In this document: piece after piece, positions 37,963-46,059 of the stretch
How positions within the stretch are numbered: the stretch's first letter is position 1
How the letters are laid out: the number at the start of each line of letters is the position of its first letter
Assembly (NCBI GenBank): GCA_002999035.1
Contig: CP027241.1
Span: forward strand, 995,001-1,059,000
DNA length: 64,000 bases
Direction of reading: 5' to 3'
Source of the DNA: Lachnospiraceae bacterium oral taxon 500
GTDB taxonomy: Bacteria; Bacillota; Clostridia; Lachnospirales; Vallitaleaceae
Position numbers and translations under genes: made by a program
The notes under the pieces: generated by a model
What the model was told of the DNA's origin: nothing
What the model saw: only the letters and a program-made list of their open reading frames with translations
The model's database searches: none

Positions 37963-37985
37963 GAAGCCTTCGGTTGGAAGGCTTC
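37955..37985 (-). terminator. Terminator-like hairpin at the array edge
   Basis: On the minus strand GAAGCCTT-CCAACCG-AAGGCTTC followed by a T-run. The T-run is the inverted start of the 149-bp unit. The region 37990-38130 is AT-rich and otherwise empty. Confidence 0.6.
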
Positions 37986-38134
37986 AAAGAATTATATTTA
38001 TCAAAATAAAAGGGGGGATAATTTTTACAAGATTATAATACCAAGAAGTTGTTTCAAACAAATAACGAAGTTGTTAAATTTCTGTGAATTATAAATAGCT
38101 TGTCTGAACGGTCATTCCTGCCTTCTTGTCTGAT

Positions 38135-38154
38135 AAAAGCCTGATTTTTCAGGC
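38135..38154 (-). terminator. Terminator of the LacI-family gene
   Basis: On the minus strand GCCTGA-AAAA-TCAGGC then TTTT, directly after the stop codon at 38157. Confidence 0.6.
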
Positions 38155-38156
38155 GC

Positions 38157-39239
38157 CTATCGCTGCCGGTTCGTGCTCTCCCGCTCAATCAGTTTGGTTG
38201 CAAATGTCTTTTTCAAATCTTGTCTTGGCAGCATATGCCCGCCCGCACTTTGATTCATACTTTCAATCAATTCAACGGCCGCCTTACTCATCGCTTCTTT
38301 TTGCTGCTCAATTGTGGTGATGCCTGGGGTCATCAGCCGTGAAATACTGGAATTATCTACGCCCAAAATCATGATATCTTCCGGAATCTTCCGGCCAAGC
38401 GTTTGGGCAATTTGGGCGGCTGTAGCCGCCAATCGGTCATTTCTGGCAAAAATCGCGTCAATTTGCCGGTTCTTTACCAAATATTCGGCAAATTGGCTCT
38501 GCCACTGCTGCTCATCATAACCGATAAAGGTTTTCGCTAAAATTTGCCCGTCCGTCAGACCGTGCCGGCGGCCAACTGCCTGAAAAGCCAAAAACCGGAT
38601 ATCCTTTTTTAAGTTTCTTTTTTTGAGCGGTTCCGCCAAATAGACGATATTTTTTGCGCCTTTTTGCCAAAGTCTTTCCAAAGCGTCCGCCACTCCCTGA
38701 TACAGACCCGAATCAATCGTTGCCACCCCCGCCGGAATCCGATCGTATTTTTTAGTTAAAAACAATACCACCGGTGTACCGGCGCGGGCAATCTGGCGGA
38801 TATATTCTTCTTTAAAGCCGGCGGAATTAATGATAATCCCGTCAAACTGACTATTGACCACTCTGGCCAAATAGGAATCAACATTGTGATATTTGCACAG
38901 CGACACCAAATAGCCTTTATCATAGGCGTATTGATCTAATCGGAATAAAATTTCGCCATAATATTCATCCAATACCATATCGGCAATCAGCAGAATCTGG
39001 CGGCTGCTTTTCTTGCGCAGAGCCCTGGCAATCACATTAGGGTGATAATTCAGCTCCGCCACCGCTTTTTCCACGCGCTCACGCTTTTCGGCCGCCACAT
39101 AGCGGTTGTTATTGATCACATAAGAGACTATAGTTTCGCTGACACCGGCATACTTAGCCACATCCGCCCGGGTCACTCTTATGCTTTTTCCTTCCGCTCT
39201 CTGCTTTTGCACCTCGGCATCTTTCGCTTTTGGTTTCAC
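38157..39239 (-). CDS. LacI/GalR-family transcriptional regulator
   Basis: 360 residues from a GTG start preceded by AAAGGAAC. After a charged 20-residue leader comes the helix-turn-helix VTRADVAKYAGVSETIVSYVINNNRYVAAEKRERVEKAVAELNYHPNVIARALR, with the hinge helix, then a periplasmic-binding-type effector domain (QILLIADMVLDEYYGEILF, FDGIIINSAGF, DAIFARNDRLAATAAQIAQ, ILGVDNSSISRLMTPGITTIEQ). It lies 31 bp downstream of the sulfatase gene and is probably co-transcribed with it, so it likely senses a sugar tied to that sulfatase. Confidence 0.92.
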   Translation of the reverse strand: MKPKAKDAEVQKQRAEGKSIRVTRADVAKYAGVSETIVSYVINNNRYVAAEKRERVEKAVAELNYHPNVIARALRKKSSRQILLIADMVLDEYYGEILFRLDQYAYDKGYLVSLCKYHNVDSYLARVVNSQFDGIIINSAGFKEEYIRQIARAGTPVVLFLTKKYDRIPAGVATIDSGLYQGVADALERLWQKGAKNIVYLAEPLKKRNLKKDIRFLAFQAVGRRHGLTDGQILAKTFIGYDEQQWQSQFAEYLVKNRQIDAIFARNDRLAATAAQIAQTLGRKIPEDIMILGVDNSSISRLMTPGITTIEQQKEAMSKAAVELIESMNQSAGGHMLPRQDLKKTFATKLIERESTNRQR

Positions 39240-39269
39240 TTTGTTCCTTTCTGTTTTCAGCCGGGCTAA

Positions 39270-40778
39270 TTAATATTTCCGGTTATATTCCGTAATCGGC
39301 AGCCCGGTGGAGTAGCCGTATTCGCCAACTTCTCCCGCCTCCCGGTGACGGCTCCTAGCGTAGCCGCCGCAGTTCCACGATACCTTTTGCCGGTCTTTCC
39401 GCCATGGTCTTTTCTCCCAATAATATCCTCTAAGCGGATCGCGGGTGTCATTCTGCCAGTCAAGCAGCAAATCGTGCAGCTGGTTGCGAATGGCTTCACA
39501 GGCCGGGTCATCAATTAAATTGTGTATTTCATTATAATCTTCTTCTAAATTATAAAGTTCATCCTGGGTCATCAGGTTGACGGTTAATTTCCACTTACCC
39601 TTGACCACACAGCGCACCGGCTGGAATCCGCCCCAACCGTCATGGTCGACCTCGTAACGGTTAAACTCAACAAATACCGGCCGGCCTTCCTTTTGCCGGC
39701 TAATTTCCTTGTCGGTAAGATTAGGCAGCAGACTTTGCCCTTCCAAACTGTTCGGCTGTGGCAAACCGTAAAAATCCAAAATCGTCGGAACAACATCGAC
39801 ATGCGAAACCGGCATTTCCGTAGTAATTCCAGCTTCAATGCGATCCTTCCAGCGAACAATCAGCGGAATATTGGTGATTTCCTCATACATGGCCGGCCCC
39901 TTAGAATAAATACCGTGCGAGCCTTGCGCATCACCATGATCGGAAGTATACAGCACCAGTGCATCTTCGGCGTTTTTCTCCGCTGCCTGTAAGACCCGGC
40001 CGATTTGCGAATCAATGTAAGAGTTCGACCCCAGCAAACCAACGGAAAAGCCATCTCTTTTGCTGCCCTTAAGTTCTAAAAATCTTTCATGCCATACCTT
40101 GATATGATCCGGCAGCTTGGAAAAATCCATATGCTGATTCGGTTTTTGCAAATAAGGCTGATAAAACGGCTCATAAAATGACTTGGGTGACAGGAACGGA
40201 TCATGCGGCTCATCATAGGAAACAACTAAAAAATAATCCTCATCCTTGTGCTTTTCTATAAAGTCAAGCGCTCTTTGTGTGCAGCGGTAGCCAAAAGTAA
40301 ACTCCTCGCTGATGCCGTTGCCCTCCAGCGCCGTAGCCAGCATTCGGGAGCGGGCTCTGTCCTCGTCACTGTCCAATTCGTCCAAATAGTTACGCATATC
40401 GTACCAATAGTTCTTATCCCAGCCATCCGGGCAAATCCCGTCACCGAAGTAATCGCCTCCGTCCAAATGCCATTTGCCGATATAGGCGGTATGAATCCCC
40501 GCCCGGCTAAGGCGCTGGCCAATGGTCAGGCTTTGCTGCGACAGAGCCATGCAGTTGCCCAACATGCCGTTGGTATGCGGATAGGTACCGGTAAACAGCC
40601 CCGCCCGAGCCGGGCCGCACACCGGCTGCGTGGTATAAGCCGCCTGAAAAGATAAACCCTGATCGCACAAATGATCAAGACAGGGCGTATGCATATCCTC
40701 GCCCCGCTCGTTACAGCGGCTGATCATATCCCGCCTTTGGCTGTCCGTCATGATTAAAATAAATTGTTTTTTAGCCAT
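39270..40778 (-). CDS. Sulfatase of the formylglycine-dependent type
   Basis: 502 residues; the start at 40778 (MAKKQFILIM) is favoured by GGAGG 5 bases upstream. N-terminal ILIMTDSQRRDM carries metal-binding Asp; the activation motif is CGPAR (Cys54-x-Pro-x-Arg58), so the cysteine would be converted to formylglycine by an anSME-type radical-SAM enzyme, which is not encoded nearby. Later motifs are GKWHLDGGDYF, SYDEPHDPF, TSDHGDAQGSHGIYSKGPAMYEE. No signal peptide, so cytoplasmic. It presumably desulfates an imported host or algal glycan fragment. Confidence 0.9.
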   Translation of the reverse strand: MAKKQFILIMTDSQRRDMISRCNERGEDMHTPCLDHLCDQGLSFQAAYTTQPVCGPARAGLFTGTYPHTNGMLGNCMALSQQSLTIGQRLSRAGIHTAYIGKWHLDGGDYFGDGICPDGWDKNYWYDMRNYLDELDSDEDRARSRMLATALEGNGISEEFTFGYRCTQRALDFIEKHKDEDYFLVVSYDEPHDPFLSPKSFYEPFYQPYLQKPNQHMDFSKLPDHIKVWHERFLELKGSKRDGFSVGLLGSNSYIDSQIGRVLQAAEKNAEDALVLYTSDHGDAQGSHGIYSKGPAMYEEITNIPLIVRWKDRIEAGITTEMPVSHVDVVPTILDFYGLPQPNSLEGQSLLPNLTDKEISRQKEGRPVFVEFNRYEVDHDGWGGFQPVRCVVKGKWKLTVNLMTQDELYNLEEDYNEIHNLIDDPACEAIRNQLHDLLLDWQNDTRDPLRGYYWEKRPWRKDRQKVSWNCGGYARSRHREAGEVGEYGYSTGLPITEYNRKY

Positions 40779-40836
40779 CATTGCCTCCTTTTTTGATTTC
40801 ATGCAGGCATGCGGATCTTCGGCTAGGCTCGTATTT

Positions 40837-40872
40837 TGCCAAGTTCAGAATGCTTGCCTGAATGGTAACTTC
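40837..40872. repeat. GTTACAGTTCAGGCAAGC-family site
   Basis: AAGTTCAGAATGC and GCTTGCCTGAATGGTAAC form a short imperfect palindrome upstream of the sulfatase. The remainder of 40779-41067 shows no gene; the part next to rsmA is AT-rich. Confidence 0.5.
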
Positions 40873-41067
40873 TTCTGTCTGCTTTTCTCCGCTTTCGCTC
40901 CGGTATACACACGAATGTACATTGCCCGAAAAAAGAAAACTATGCTTCTGCCGCTGCTTTTGGCCCGGCATCCGCCATTATCCAAAAAATCTATTTAAAA
41001 CTTAATTTATTTTTTTTATAAAAACAGTTTATCATAATCTGCTGCAAAAGACAATAGGGAAAAAAGT

Positions 41068-41988
41068 TTATTCCTTTTCAGCCAGCAACCCGCTTAGCTG
41101 CTGAAACTCCACCAGCGACAACCTCTCTCCCCGGATATCTTCCGGCAGCGCCATTTCGCTGAGTGCCGCCTTTATTTTTTCCTTGGGAGCAATGCCCTTA
41201 TTGCTGAGTGCATTGAGCAGGGTCTTACGTCTTTGCTCAAAAGCCGCGGCAATCACCCGAAAAAGATACTTTTCCGCCTGTTCGGAAAGTTCCGGGTAAA
41301 GGTCCGGTTCCGTATCCGCCGGGCAAGCGTCCCGACTGCCGGCCGAAATCCTTTCCGCCCCGGCACCGGGTCGGGTTTTAATCTGCAAATGCAGCACTGC
41401 CGACATCACCTTGGGCGCGGGTAAAAAGACATGCGGCGGTACCGTCATCACGATTTTTGGTTCCGCATAATAGGCGGCCGCCAAAGTAATCGCTCCGTAA
41501 TCCTTACCTCCCGGCTGCGCCTGAATCCGGTCGGCCACTTCCTTTTGCACCATAATTGTAATCGTCCGCAGCGGCAGTCTTTCTTCTAGCAGCTTCATCA
41601 AAATCGGAGTCGTGATGTAATACGGCAAATTGGCCACCACTTTGATACTTTCTCCGGGGTATTTTTCCTGCAGATAGGTTTTCAAGTCCCATTTCAGCAC
41701 ATCGGCAAAGATCAGCTCGACATTGGAAAATTCCTTTAAGCTTTCCTTTAAAACCGGCGCCAGTTCTATGTCAATCTCAACTGCCGTCACCGCCTTGGCC
41801 GCCTCAGCCAGCTGGGCCGTCAGCCCGCCGGCACCCGGACCGATTTCAATCACCACATCATCTTTCGTAATACCTGCTTTTTCGACAATTTCCTCAAAAA
41901 TCCGGCGGTCGGTAATGAAGTTTTGGCCAAACTTTTTCTTGAGGACAAAGCCATGCTCCTGAACCAGTTTTTTAGTATCCGCTTTCAT
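41068..41988 (-). CDS. rsmA: RsmA (KsgA), 16S rRNA A1518/A1519 dimethyltransferase
   Basis: 306 residues. It methylates two adjacent adenines in helix 45 of 16S rRNA during 30S assembly. Motifs: KKKFGQNFITDRRIFEEIV, SAM loop VIEIGPGAGGLTAQLAEAA, the acidic VEIDIELAPVL, and catalytic ANLPYYITTPILMKLL. An insertion of about 25 residues rich in Ala/Asp/Pro (RPGAGAERISAGSRDACPADTEPD) follows the segment LHLQIKT, longer than in B. subtilis (292 residues). Its start lies 17 bp inside the end of the upstream HAD-hydrolase gene. Confidence 0.94.
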   Translation of the reverse strand: MKADTKKLVQEHGFVLKKKFGQNFITDRRIFEEIVEKAGITKDDVVIEIGPGAGGLTAQLAEAAKAVTAVEIDIELAPVLKESLKEFSNVELIFADVLKWDLKTYLQEKYPGESIKVVANLPYYITTPILMKLLEERLPLRTITIMVQKEVADRIQAQPGGKDYGAITLAAAYYAEPKIVMTVPPHVFLPAPKVMSAVLHLQIKTRPGAGAERISAGSRDACPADTEPDLYPELSEQAEKYLFRVIAAAFEQRRKTLLNALSNKGIAPKEKIKAALSEMALPEDIRGERLSLVEFQQLSGLLAEKE

Positions 41989-42781
41989 TTAAAATATATT
42001 TCTCCACAATTTCCGCCACACCGCCTTCGTTATTGGTTCTTTCTGTGACGACATCGGCAACTTCCTTGACCTTGGGGTTCGCGTTTTTCATAGCCACACC
42101 CAGCCCCGCATACTCAATCATATAGGCATCGTTAAAGCTGTCCCCGATGCAGATCACCTCGCCGGCCGGAATATTCAGATGCTCCGCCAGATATTTGACA
42201 GCCAGTCCCTTGTTGGAAGTTTTATAGACTGCTTCCAGATATTCCGGTTTGGAGAAAAAGTAATGATATTCCTCGCCGAACTCTGCTTCCAATTCGCTGC
42301 GCAGCGTTTCCAACACTTTTCTGTCGGTGGAATTGAATAAAATCTTAATCGAATACGGCAGCACCGTTAAATCTTCGACTACCCGGCCGACCACGCCGGT
42401 ATTGGCTTCGTATTGATTAATCCTCGGATCGTCTTGGTCAACCGTCAGGCCGTCACAATAACATTGAATAATCACCGGATACCGGCGAGCGATCATTATC
42501 ATTTTTTTCAGGTTTTCACCCTTAATTTCATCCCGCCACAAAGTTACTCCGCCCAAAGTCTGCACCACCGCCCCGTTATAGGAAATAAAATAATCTTCAT
42601 CGGTAAACAGATCCGTTTTTTTCATAATATTTTCCATTGACGCGCTTTCCCGGCCGGAGCAAAGCACCACATAAACACCCTTTTCCTTCGCCTGCCGCAG
42701 CGTGCGGAAATTGTCCGGATGAATTGACAAATCATCCGCTAATAAAGTGTCATCCAAATCAATTGCAATCAAACGATACAT
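41972..42781 (-). CDS. Cof-type HAD-superfamily sugar-phosphate phosphatase
   Basis: 269 residues. HAD motif I is IAIDLDDTLL, motif II is VVLCSGRES, and motifs III/IV are KGLAVKYLAEHLNI and ICIGDSFNDAYMIEYAGLGVAM, with the C2-type cap of Cof/YkrA hydrolases between them. A cytoplasmic phosphatase with broad sugar-phosphate or nucleotide substrates; the specific substrate is unknown. Good ribosome site AAAGGGAA. Confidence 0.92.
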   Translation of the reverse strand: MYRLIAIDLDDTLLADDLSIHPDNFRTLRQAKEKGVYVVLCSGRESASMENIMKKTDLFTDEDYFISYNGAVVQTLGGVTLWRDEIKGENLKKMIMIARRYPVIIQCYCDGLTVDQDDPRINQYEANTGVVGRVVEDLTVLPYSIKILFNSTDRKVLETLRSELEAEFGEEYHYFFSKPEYLEAVYKTSNKGLAVKYLAEHLNIPAGEVICIGDSFNDAYMIEYAGLGVAMKNANPKVKEVADVVTERTNNEGGVAEIVEKYILNESGY

Positions 42782-42822
42782 ATTTTTTCCCTTTCTGTTT
42801 GCGGTTCAGACCGGCATAAGCA

Positions 42823-43341
42823 CTATTTACTGGACAATCTTTCCCGTTCCGAAACTGCTTTTTCCAGCACTGCTTGTTCTTCCTTGGACATAACCTGATC
42901 GACCTCGCCTCTGACCACTTCCTTAGCATAAGAAAAAGAAAAATCCGTGCTGTGAATACTATTAATTAAAACTCCGCTGTTTTCCTCATTGAGCAGTGCC
43001 AACGCATAGGATACCTTGCCGCCCTGCGTGGCAAAAGCATCATACTTAATGAGTCTGACTTTTTTGATGGCTTTTTTCTCTTTAGCCATAAACCTGGTCA
43101 GTCGCCGCTTTTCTTCCTTACATTCCTGACTCAGCCGTTCCAATTCCATTCTTAATTCTTTTGCTTCTTGTTCTAAAGTTTTATCTAAAGCGCCGCTTTC
43201 ATGCGCTTTTATCCGTTTTTCCAGTTTTCGATACCTGCTGTTTTGCCACAGCAGCAAGAATAAAATCAGTAGGATGCCCGCTGCCAGCACCGCAAGCAGG
43301 ATGCTCTGATTGCTTTCTACCCATTGCCAAATGTTTTCCAT
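42823..43341 (-). CDS. DUF4446-family membrane-anchored protein
   Basis: 172 residues from the ATG at 43341 (MENIWQWVESN), which overlaps nothing but abuts the parB stop. One transmembrane helix (about 13-33), a coiled-coil stretch (36-85), then IKYDAFATQGGKVSYALALLNEENSGVLINSIHSTDFSFSYAKEV, the core of DUF4446. The family is typical of Clostridia and is often encoded next to parAB, as here; no function is established. Confidence 0.88.
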   Translation of the reverse strand: MENIWQWVESNQSILLAVLAAGILLILFLLLWQNSRYRKLEKRIKAHESGALDKTLEQEAKELRMELERLSQECKEEKRRLTRFMAKEKKAIKKVRLIKYDAFATQGGKVSYALALLNEENSGVLINSIHSTDFSFSYAKEVVRGEVDQVMSKEEQAVLEKAVSERERLSSK

Positions 43342-43342
43342 G

Positions 43343-44212
43343 TCAGTCTTCCCTGTAGTGCAGAATATCCAAAATCCGCTCCAAATCTTCAATGGAAGTA
43401 TAGTTAATTTCTATCTTCCCACTGTTGTTTTTACGAGTGGTCAAGGTTACTTTGGAGCCGAAATGTTCCGCCATTTTTCTTTCCACTTCTTTCATCTCCG
43501 GACTCAACTTAAGTGTCGCCGGCATCGCTTTTGTCTGCCGGGTCAGGCTTTTGATATAGCTTTCCGTTTCCCGGACAGATAACTGCTTATCAAAAATCAT
43601 CATGCCGATTTCGGCCTGCTGCTGTTCATCACTGATCGCCAACAGACACCGGGCATGGCCCATGCTGATCATCCCTTCGGCCGTCATCTTCTGAACAGCC
43701 GGACTTAATGCCAGCAGCCGGAGTGTATTGGTAATGGCTGTCCGGCTCTTGCCAATCCGGGCCGCCAACTCGTCATGGGTCAGAGAAAACTCTTCCAGTA
43801 ATCTCTTGTAAGCGCCGGCCTCCTCCATAATATTCAAATCTTCTCTTTGAATGTTTTCAATCAGGCTGACTTCGGCCAACTCTTTTTCCGTCAACTGCTT
43901 AATAATAACCGGCATTTCTTTTAATCCCGCTAACTTCGCTGCCCGCCACCGGCGCTCACCGGTAATGATCTCATAGGTTTTTTCCTTTTTGATCACCAAG
44001 ATCGGCTGAAGCACACCGAAGTTTTTCATCGATTCAGCCAGTTCCAGCAAACTGTCTTCTTCAAAAGTTTTTCTCGGCTGCAAAGGATTCGGCTCAATCA
44101 TTGACACCGGTAAAAAAAACACCTCTTTACCGGCTGCGATATCTAATTCCGACTCCTGCCGGTTTTCACCGAAAAGAGCGCCCACGCCCTTTCCCAGTCC
44201 TTTTCTTTTCAT
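43343..44212 (-). CDS. parB: ParB/Spo0J chromosome-partitioning protein (CTPase)
   Basis: 289 residues. N-terminal KRKGLGKGVGALFGEN, the CTP-binding motifs (NPLQPRKTF, GERRWRAAKLAGL with GERR, ENIQREDLN), the helix-turn-helix DELAARIGKSRTAITNTLRLL, and a C-terminal dimer domain. ParB loads at parS, slides as a clamp and recruits SMC. The two parS copies lie 1 kb upstream at 45.2 kb. One base separates it from parA, with which it forms an operon. Confidence 0.96.
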   Translation of the reverse strand: MKRKGLGKGVGALFGENRQESELDIAAGKEVFFLPVSMIEPNPLQPRKTFEEDSLLELAESMKNFGVLQPILVIKKEKTYEIITGERRWRAAKLAGLKEMPVIIKQLTEKELAEVSLIENIQREDLNIMEEAGAYKRLLEEFSLTHDELAARIGKSRTAITNTLRLLALSPAVQKMTAEGMISMGHARCLLAISDEQQQAEIGMMIFDKQLSVRETESYIKSLTRQTKAMPATLKLSPEMKEVERKMAEHFGSKVTLTTRKNNSGKIEINYTSIEDLERILDILHYRED

Positions 44213-44213
44213 A

Positions 44214-44978
44214 CTATCTCCTTTCGATTACTTCCTGCGCCAGTTCCCGGTAAGCAATCGCTCCTTTGGATGAGGGATCATATGCGGCAATCGGCTGTCC
44301 GTAGCTTGGTGCTTCGCTCAACCTGACATTTCTGGGAATAATCGTTTTGTAAATATTGGTATTTTTTAATTCGTTTTTTACTTCTTCCACTACTTCCAGT
44401 GACAAATTGGTTCTGGCATCATACATGGTAAAAACAATACCCTCTATTTCGAGCGATGGGTTCAGCCTTTCCTGAATCAGCCGAATCGTATACATCAGCT
44501 GTGATAAGCCCTCCAAGGCATAAAACTCGCATTGCAGCGGTACCAGCACGGTATCGGCTGCTGTCAGGGCGTTAATCGTCAGCAGGCTTAAGGACGGCGG
44601 ACAATCAATCAGGATAAATTCATAGTCCACTTTGATCTCGGCAATCGCCCGCTTTAATATTTCGCTGTTATCCGGCACCCGGATCAGTTCAATTTCTGCC
44701 CCGGCCAGGTCAATATTTGCCGGTAAAATATCCAAATTGGGGTAAACATTTTCCCCGATAATATCATATATTTTTTGAGTCTGTAAAAAAACGTCATAAG
44801 TAGTCTGGGTTAAAGAAGCTTTATTCACACCCAGCCCCTGCGTGGTATTGCCCTGCGGGTCACAGTCAATAATTAAGGTTTTCCTGCCCGCTTCGGCTAA
44901 GCAAGCGGAAAGATTAACAGCCGTTGTGGTTTTTCCCACCCCGCCCTTTTGGTTTGCAATGGCAATGACTCTGCCCAT
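44214..44978 (-). CDS. parA: ParA/Soj chromosome-partitioning ATPase
   Basis: 254 residues from 44978 (MGRVIAIANQKGG), preceded by GGGAGGAG; an in-frame 11-residue extension has no site. The deviant Walker A is KGGVGKTTT; Walker A' is LIIDCDPQGN; Walker B is FILIDCPPSLSLLT. No N-terminal helix-turn-helix, so it is the short chromosomal Soj type. It binds DNA as an ATP dimer and, with ParB, controls origin segregation and DnaA activity. Confidence 0.96.
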   Translation of the reverse strand: MGRVIAIANQKGGVGKTTTAVNLSACLAEAGRKTLIIDCDPQGNTTQGLGVNKASLTQTTYDVFLQTQKIYDIIGENVYPNLDILPANIDLAGAEIELIRVPDNSEILKRAIAEIKVDYEFILIDCPPSLSLLTINALTAADTVLVPLQCEFYALEGLSQLMYTIRLIQERLNPSLEIEGIVFTMYDARTNLSLEVVEEVKNELKNTNIYKTIIPRNVRLSEAPSYGQPIAAYDPSSKGAIAYRELAQEVIERR

Positions 44979-45131
44979 AATCTCCTCCCGTTTTGTGTTC
45001 CTGTTTTGCATTCAATTCAGACCAGCCAATCACTTATATAATACGGCCAAAAAACCGCACTGTCCAAGGGCGCATCAAACCTAAAGATCCATTACTTACC
45101 GCCCGCCCTCATAATTTGTTGATATTTTGCG

Positions 45132-45152
45132 GCTGCCTGAACTGTAACTGCT
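45132..45152. repeat. GTTACAGTTCAGGCAAGC-family half-site in the parAB leader
   Basis: GGCTGCCTGAACTGTAACTGC; another half-site CAATTCAGACCAGCC lies at 45011-45025. Both fall within the leader of the parAB transcript. Confidence 0.5.
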
Positions 45153-45156
45153 TTTT

Positions 45157-45185
45157 AGTATATCATAATCCTTGACCGGATACAA
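45157..45185 (-). promoter_or_regulatory. Sigma-A promoter of parAB
   Basis: On the minus strand TTGTAT, 17 bases, TATACT. It lies only 14 bp from the first parS site, so ParB spreading could repress it. Confidence 0.65.
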
Positions 45186-45198
45186 CACCAAACAAAAA

Positions 45199-45214
45199 TG
45201 TTTCACGTGAAACA
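45199..45214. promoter_or_regulatory. parS site 1
   Basis: TGTTTCACGTGAAACA, a perfect 16-bp match to the Bacillus parS palindrome. Confidence 0.95.
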
Positions 45215-45223
45215 TTTCCGGGT

Positions 45224-45373
45224 TTAACCCTTTATTGTTTCACGTGAAACATCTGTCTGCTTTATAATTTTGGTTGCATAAATCGGGGTGTCAATATTGA
45301 AATTCTTCCTCGCTAACACCATTGTTTGGCCGGCGTCCCTTGCGTTTTCGATAACTTCTGTTTCAACCGACAA
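45224..45373 (-). CDS. Possible 49-residue small protein spanning parS site 2
   Basis: From a TTG at 45373 the frame reads LSVETEVIENARDAGQTMVLAR and on to KNFNIDTPIYATKIIKQTDVSRETIKG, stop at 45224; parS site 2 encodes DVSRET. The composition looks like real protein, but the start is weak (GAGGG 12 bases upstream) and I do not recognise the family. It follows degU by 23 bp and might be translated from that transcript. Confidence 0.4.
   Translation of the reverse strand: MSVETEVIENARDAGQTMVLARKNFNIDTPIYATKIIKQTDVSRETIKG
45236..45251. promoter_or_regulatory. parS site 2
   Basis: A second perfect TGTTTCACGTGAAACA, 37 bp centre-to-centre from the first. Confidence 0.95.
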
Positions 45374-45396
45374 TCCAATAGGGTACCCTCAATCTG

Positions 45397-46059
45397 TCAG
45401 GCCTCCATTTCCGATAATTCTACCAGGCCTGTCTTAATCGCATAAATTGCCGCCTGCGTCCGATCGGAAACGTCAATCTTTTTAAAGATGTTGGAAATAT
45501 GATTCTTGACGGTCTTTTCACTGATGCGCAGCCGAATGGCAATTTCTTTATTCAACATGCCGTTGGTTACTAATTTTAGAACCTGAATCTCCCTTTTGGT
45601 CAAAAAGGTCTTTTTCCCGGCCGGCGTCTTTGGGCTGAAATCATTCAGCAAATAAATCGCCATCGTCGGCTGAATATAAATTGAGCCGTTATGAACTGCC
45701 CGGATGGCGCTGGCCAAAGCGTCCGATTCACTGTCTTTCAGAACATAGCCTTTGGCCCCCAGTTCCATGGCCCGTCTTAAATATTCAACCTCATCATGAA
45801 TCGTCAGAACAATGGTTTTCAGATTCGGCAGTTCCTGCTCTAATTTTTCCAGAGTCTGCATCCCGTTTAGTTTCGGCATATTGACGTCTAAAAGCAAAAC
45901 ATCAATTTCATCCCGATGCTGCAGGCAGTAATTAATAGCATCCTGCCCATTGCCGGACTGAGCAACAACTTCAATGTCACCTTCTAATTCCAGCACTTTT
46001 TTTAAACCTTCTCTGATCATAGCATGATCGTCGGTTATCATTATCCTGATTTTATTCAT
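45397..46059 (-). CDS. degU: NarL/LuxR-family response regulator, DegU-like
   Basis: 220 residues. Receiver domain with Asp10/Asp11, phospho-acceptor Asp58 in LLLDVNMPKL, and Lys in GYVLKDSES; the C-terminal LuxR helix-turn-helix has FLTKREIQVLKLVTNGMLNKEIAIRLRISEKTVKNHISNIFKKIDVSDRTQAAIYAIKTGL. The DegU identity rests on the partner: a soluble DegS-like kinase gene overlaps its start by 4 bp. DegU in Bacillus controls exoenzymes, motility and biofilm. Ribosome site AGGAGGAAAGC. Confidence 0.88.
   Translation of the reverse strand: MNKIRIMITDDHAMIREGLKKVLELEGDIEVVAQSGNGQDAINYCLQHRDEIDVLLLDVNMPKLNGMQTLEKLEQELPNLKTIVLTIHDEVEYLRRAMELGAKGYVLKDSESDALASAIRAVHNGSIYIQPTMAIYLLNDFSPKTPAGKKTFLTKREIQVLKLVTNGMLNKEIAIRLRISEKTVKNHISNIFKKIDVSDRTQAAIYAIKTGLVELSEMEA

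Noticed and set aside
37222-38094. Long overlapping plus-strand frames of 76-290 codons
   Set aside because: They run through the 149-bp tandem repeat, in which all three frames stay open by periodicity. They have no ribosome sites and no protein-like features.
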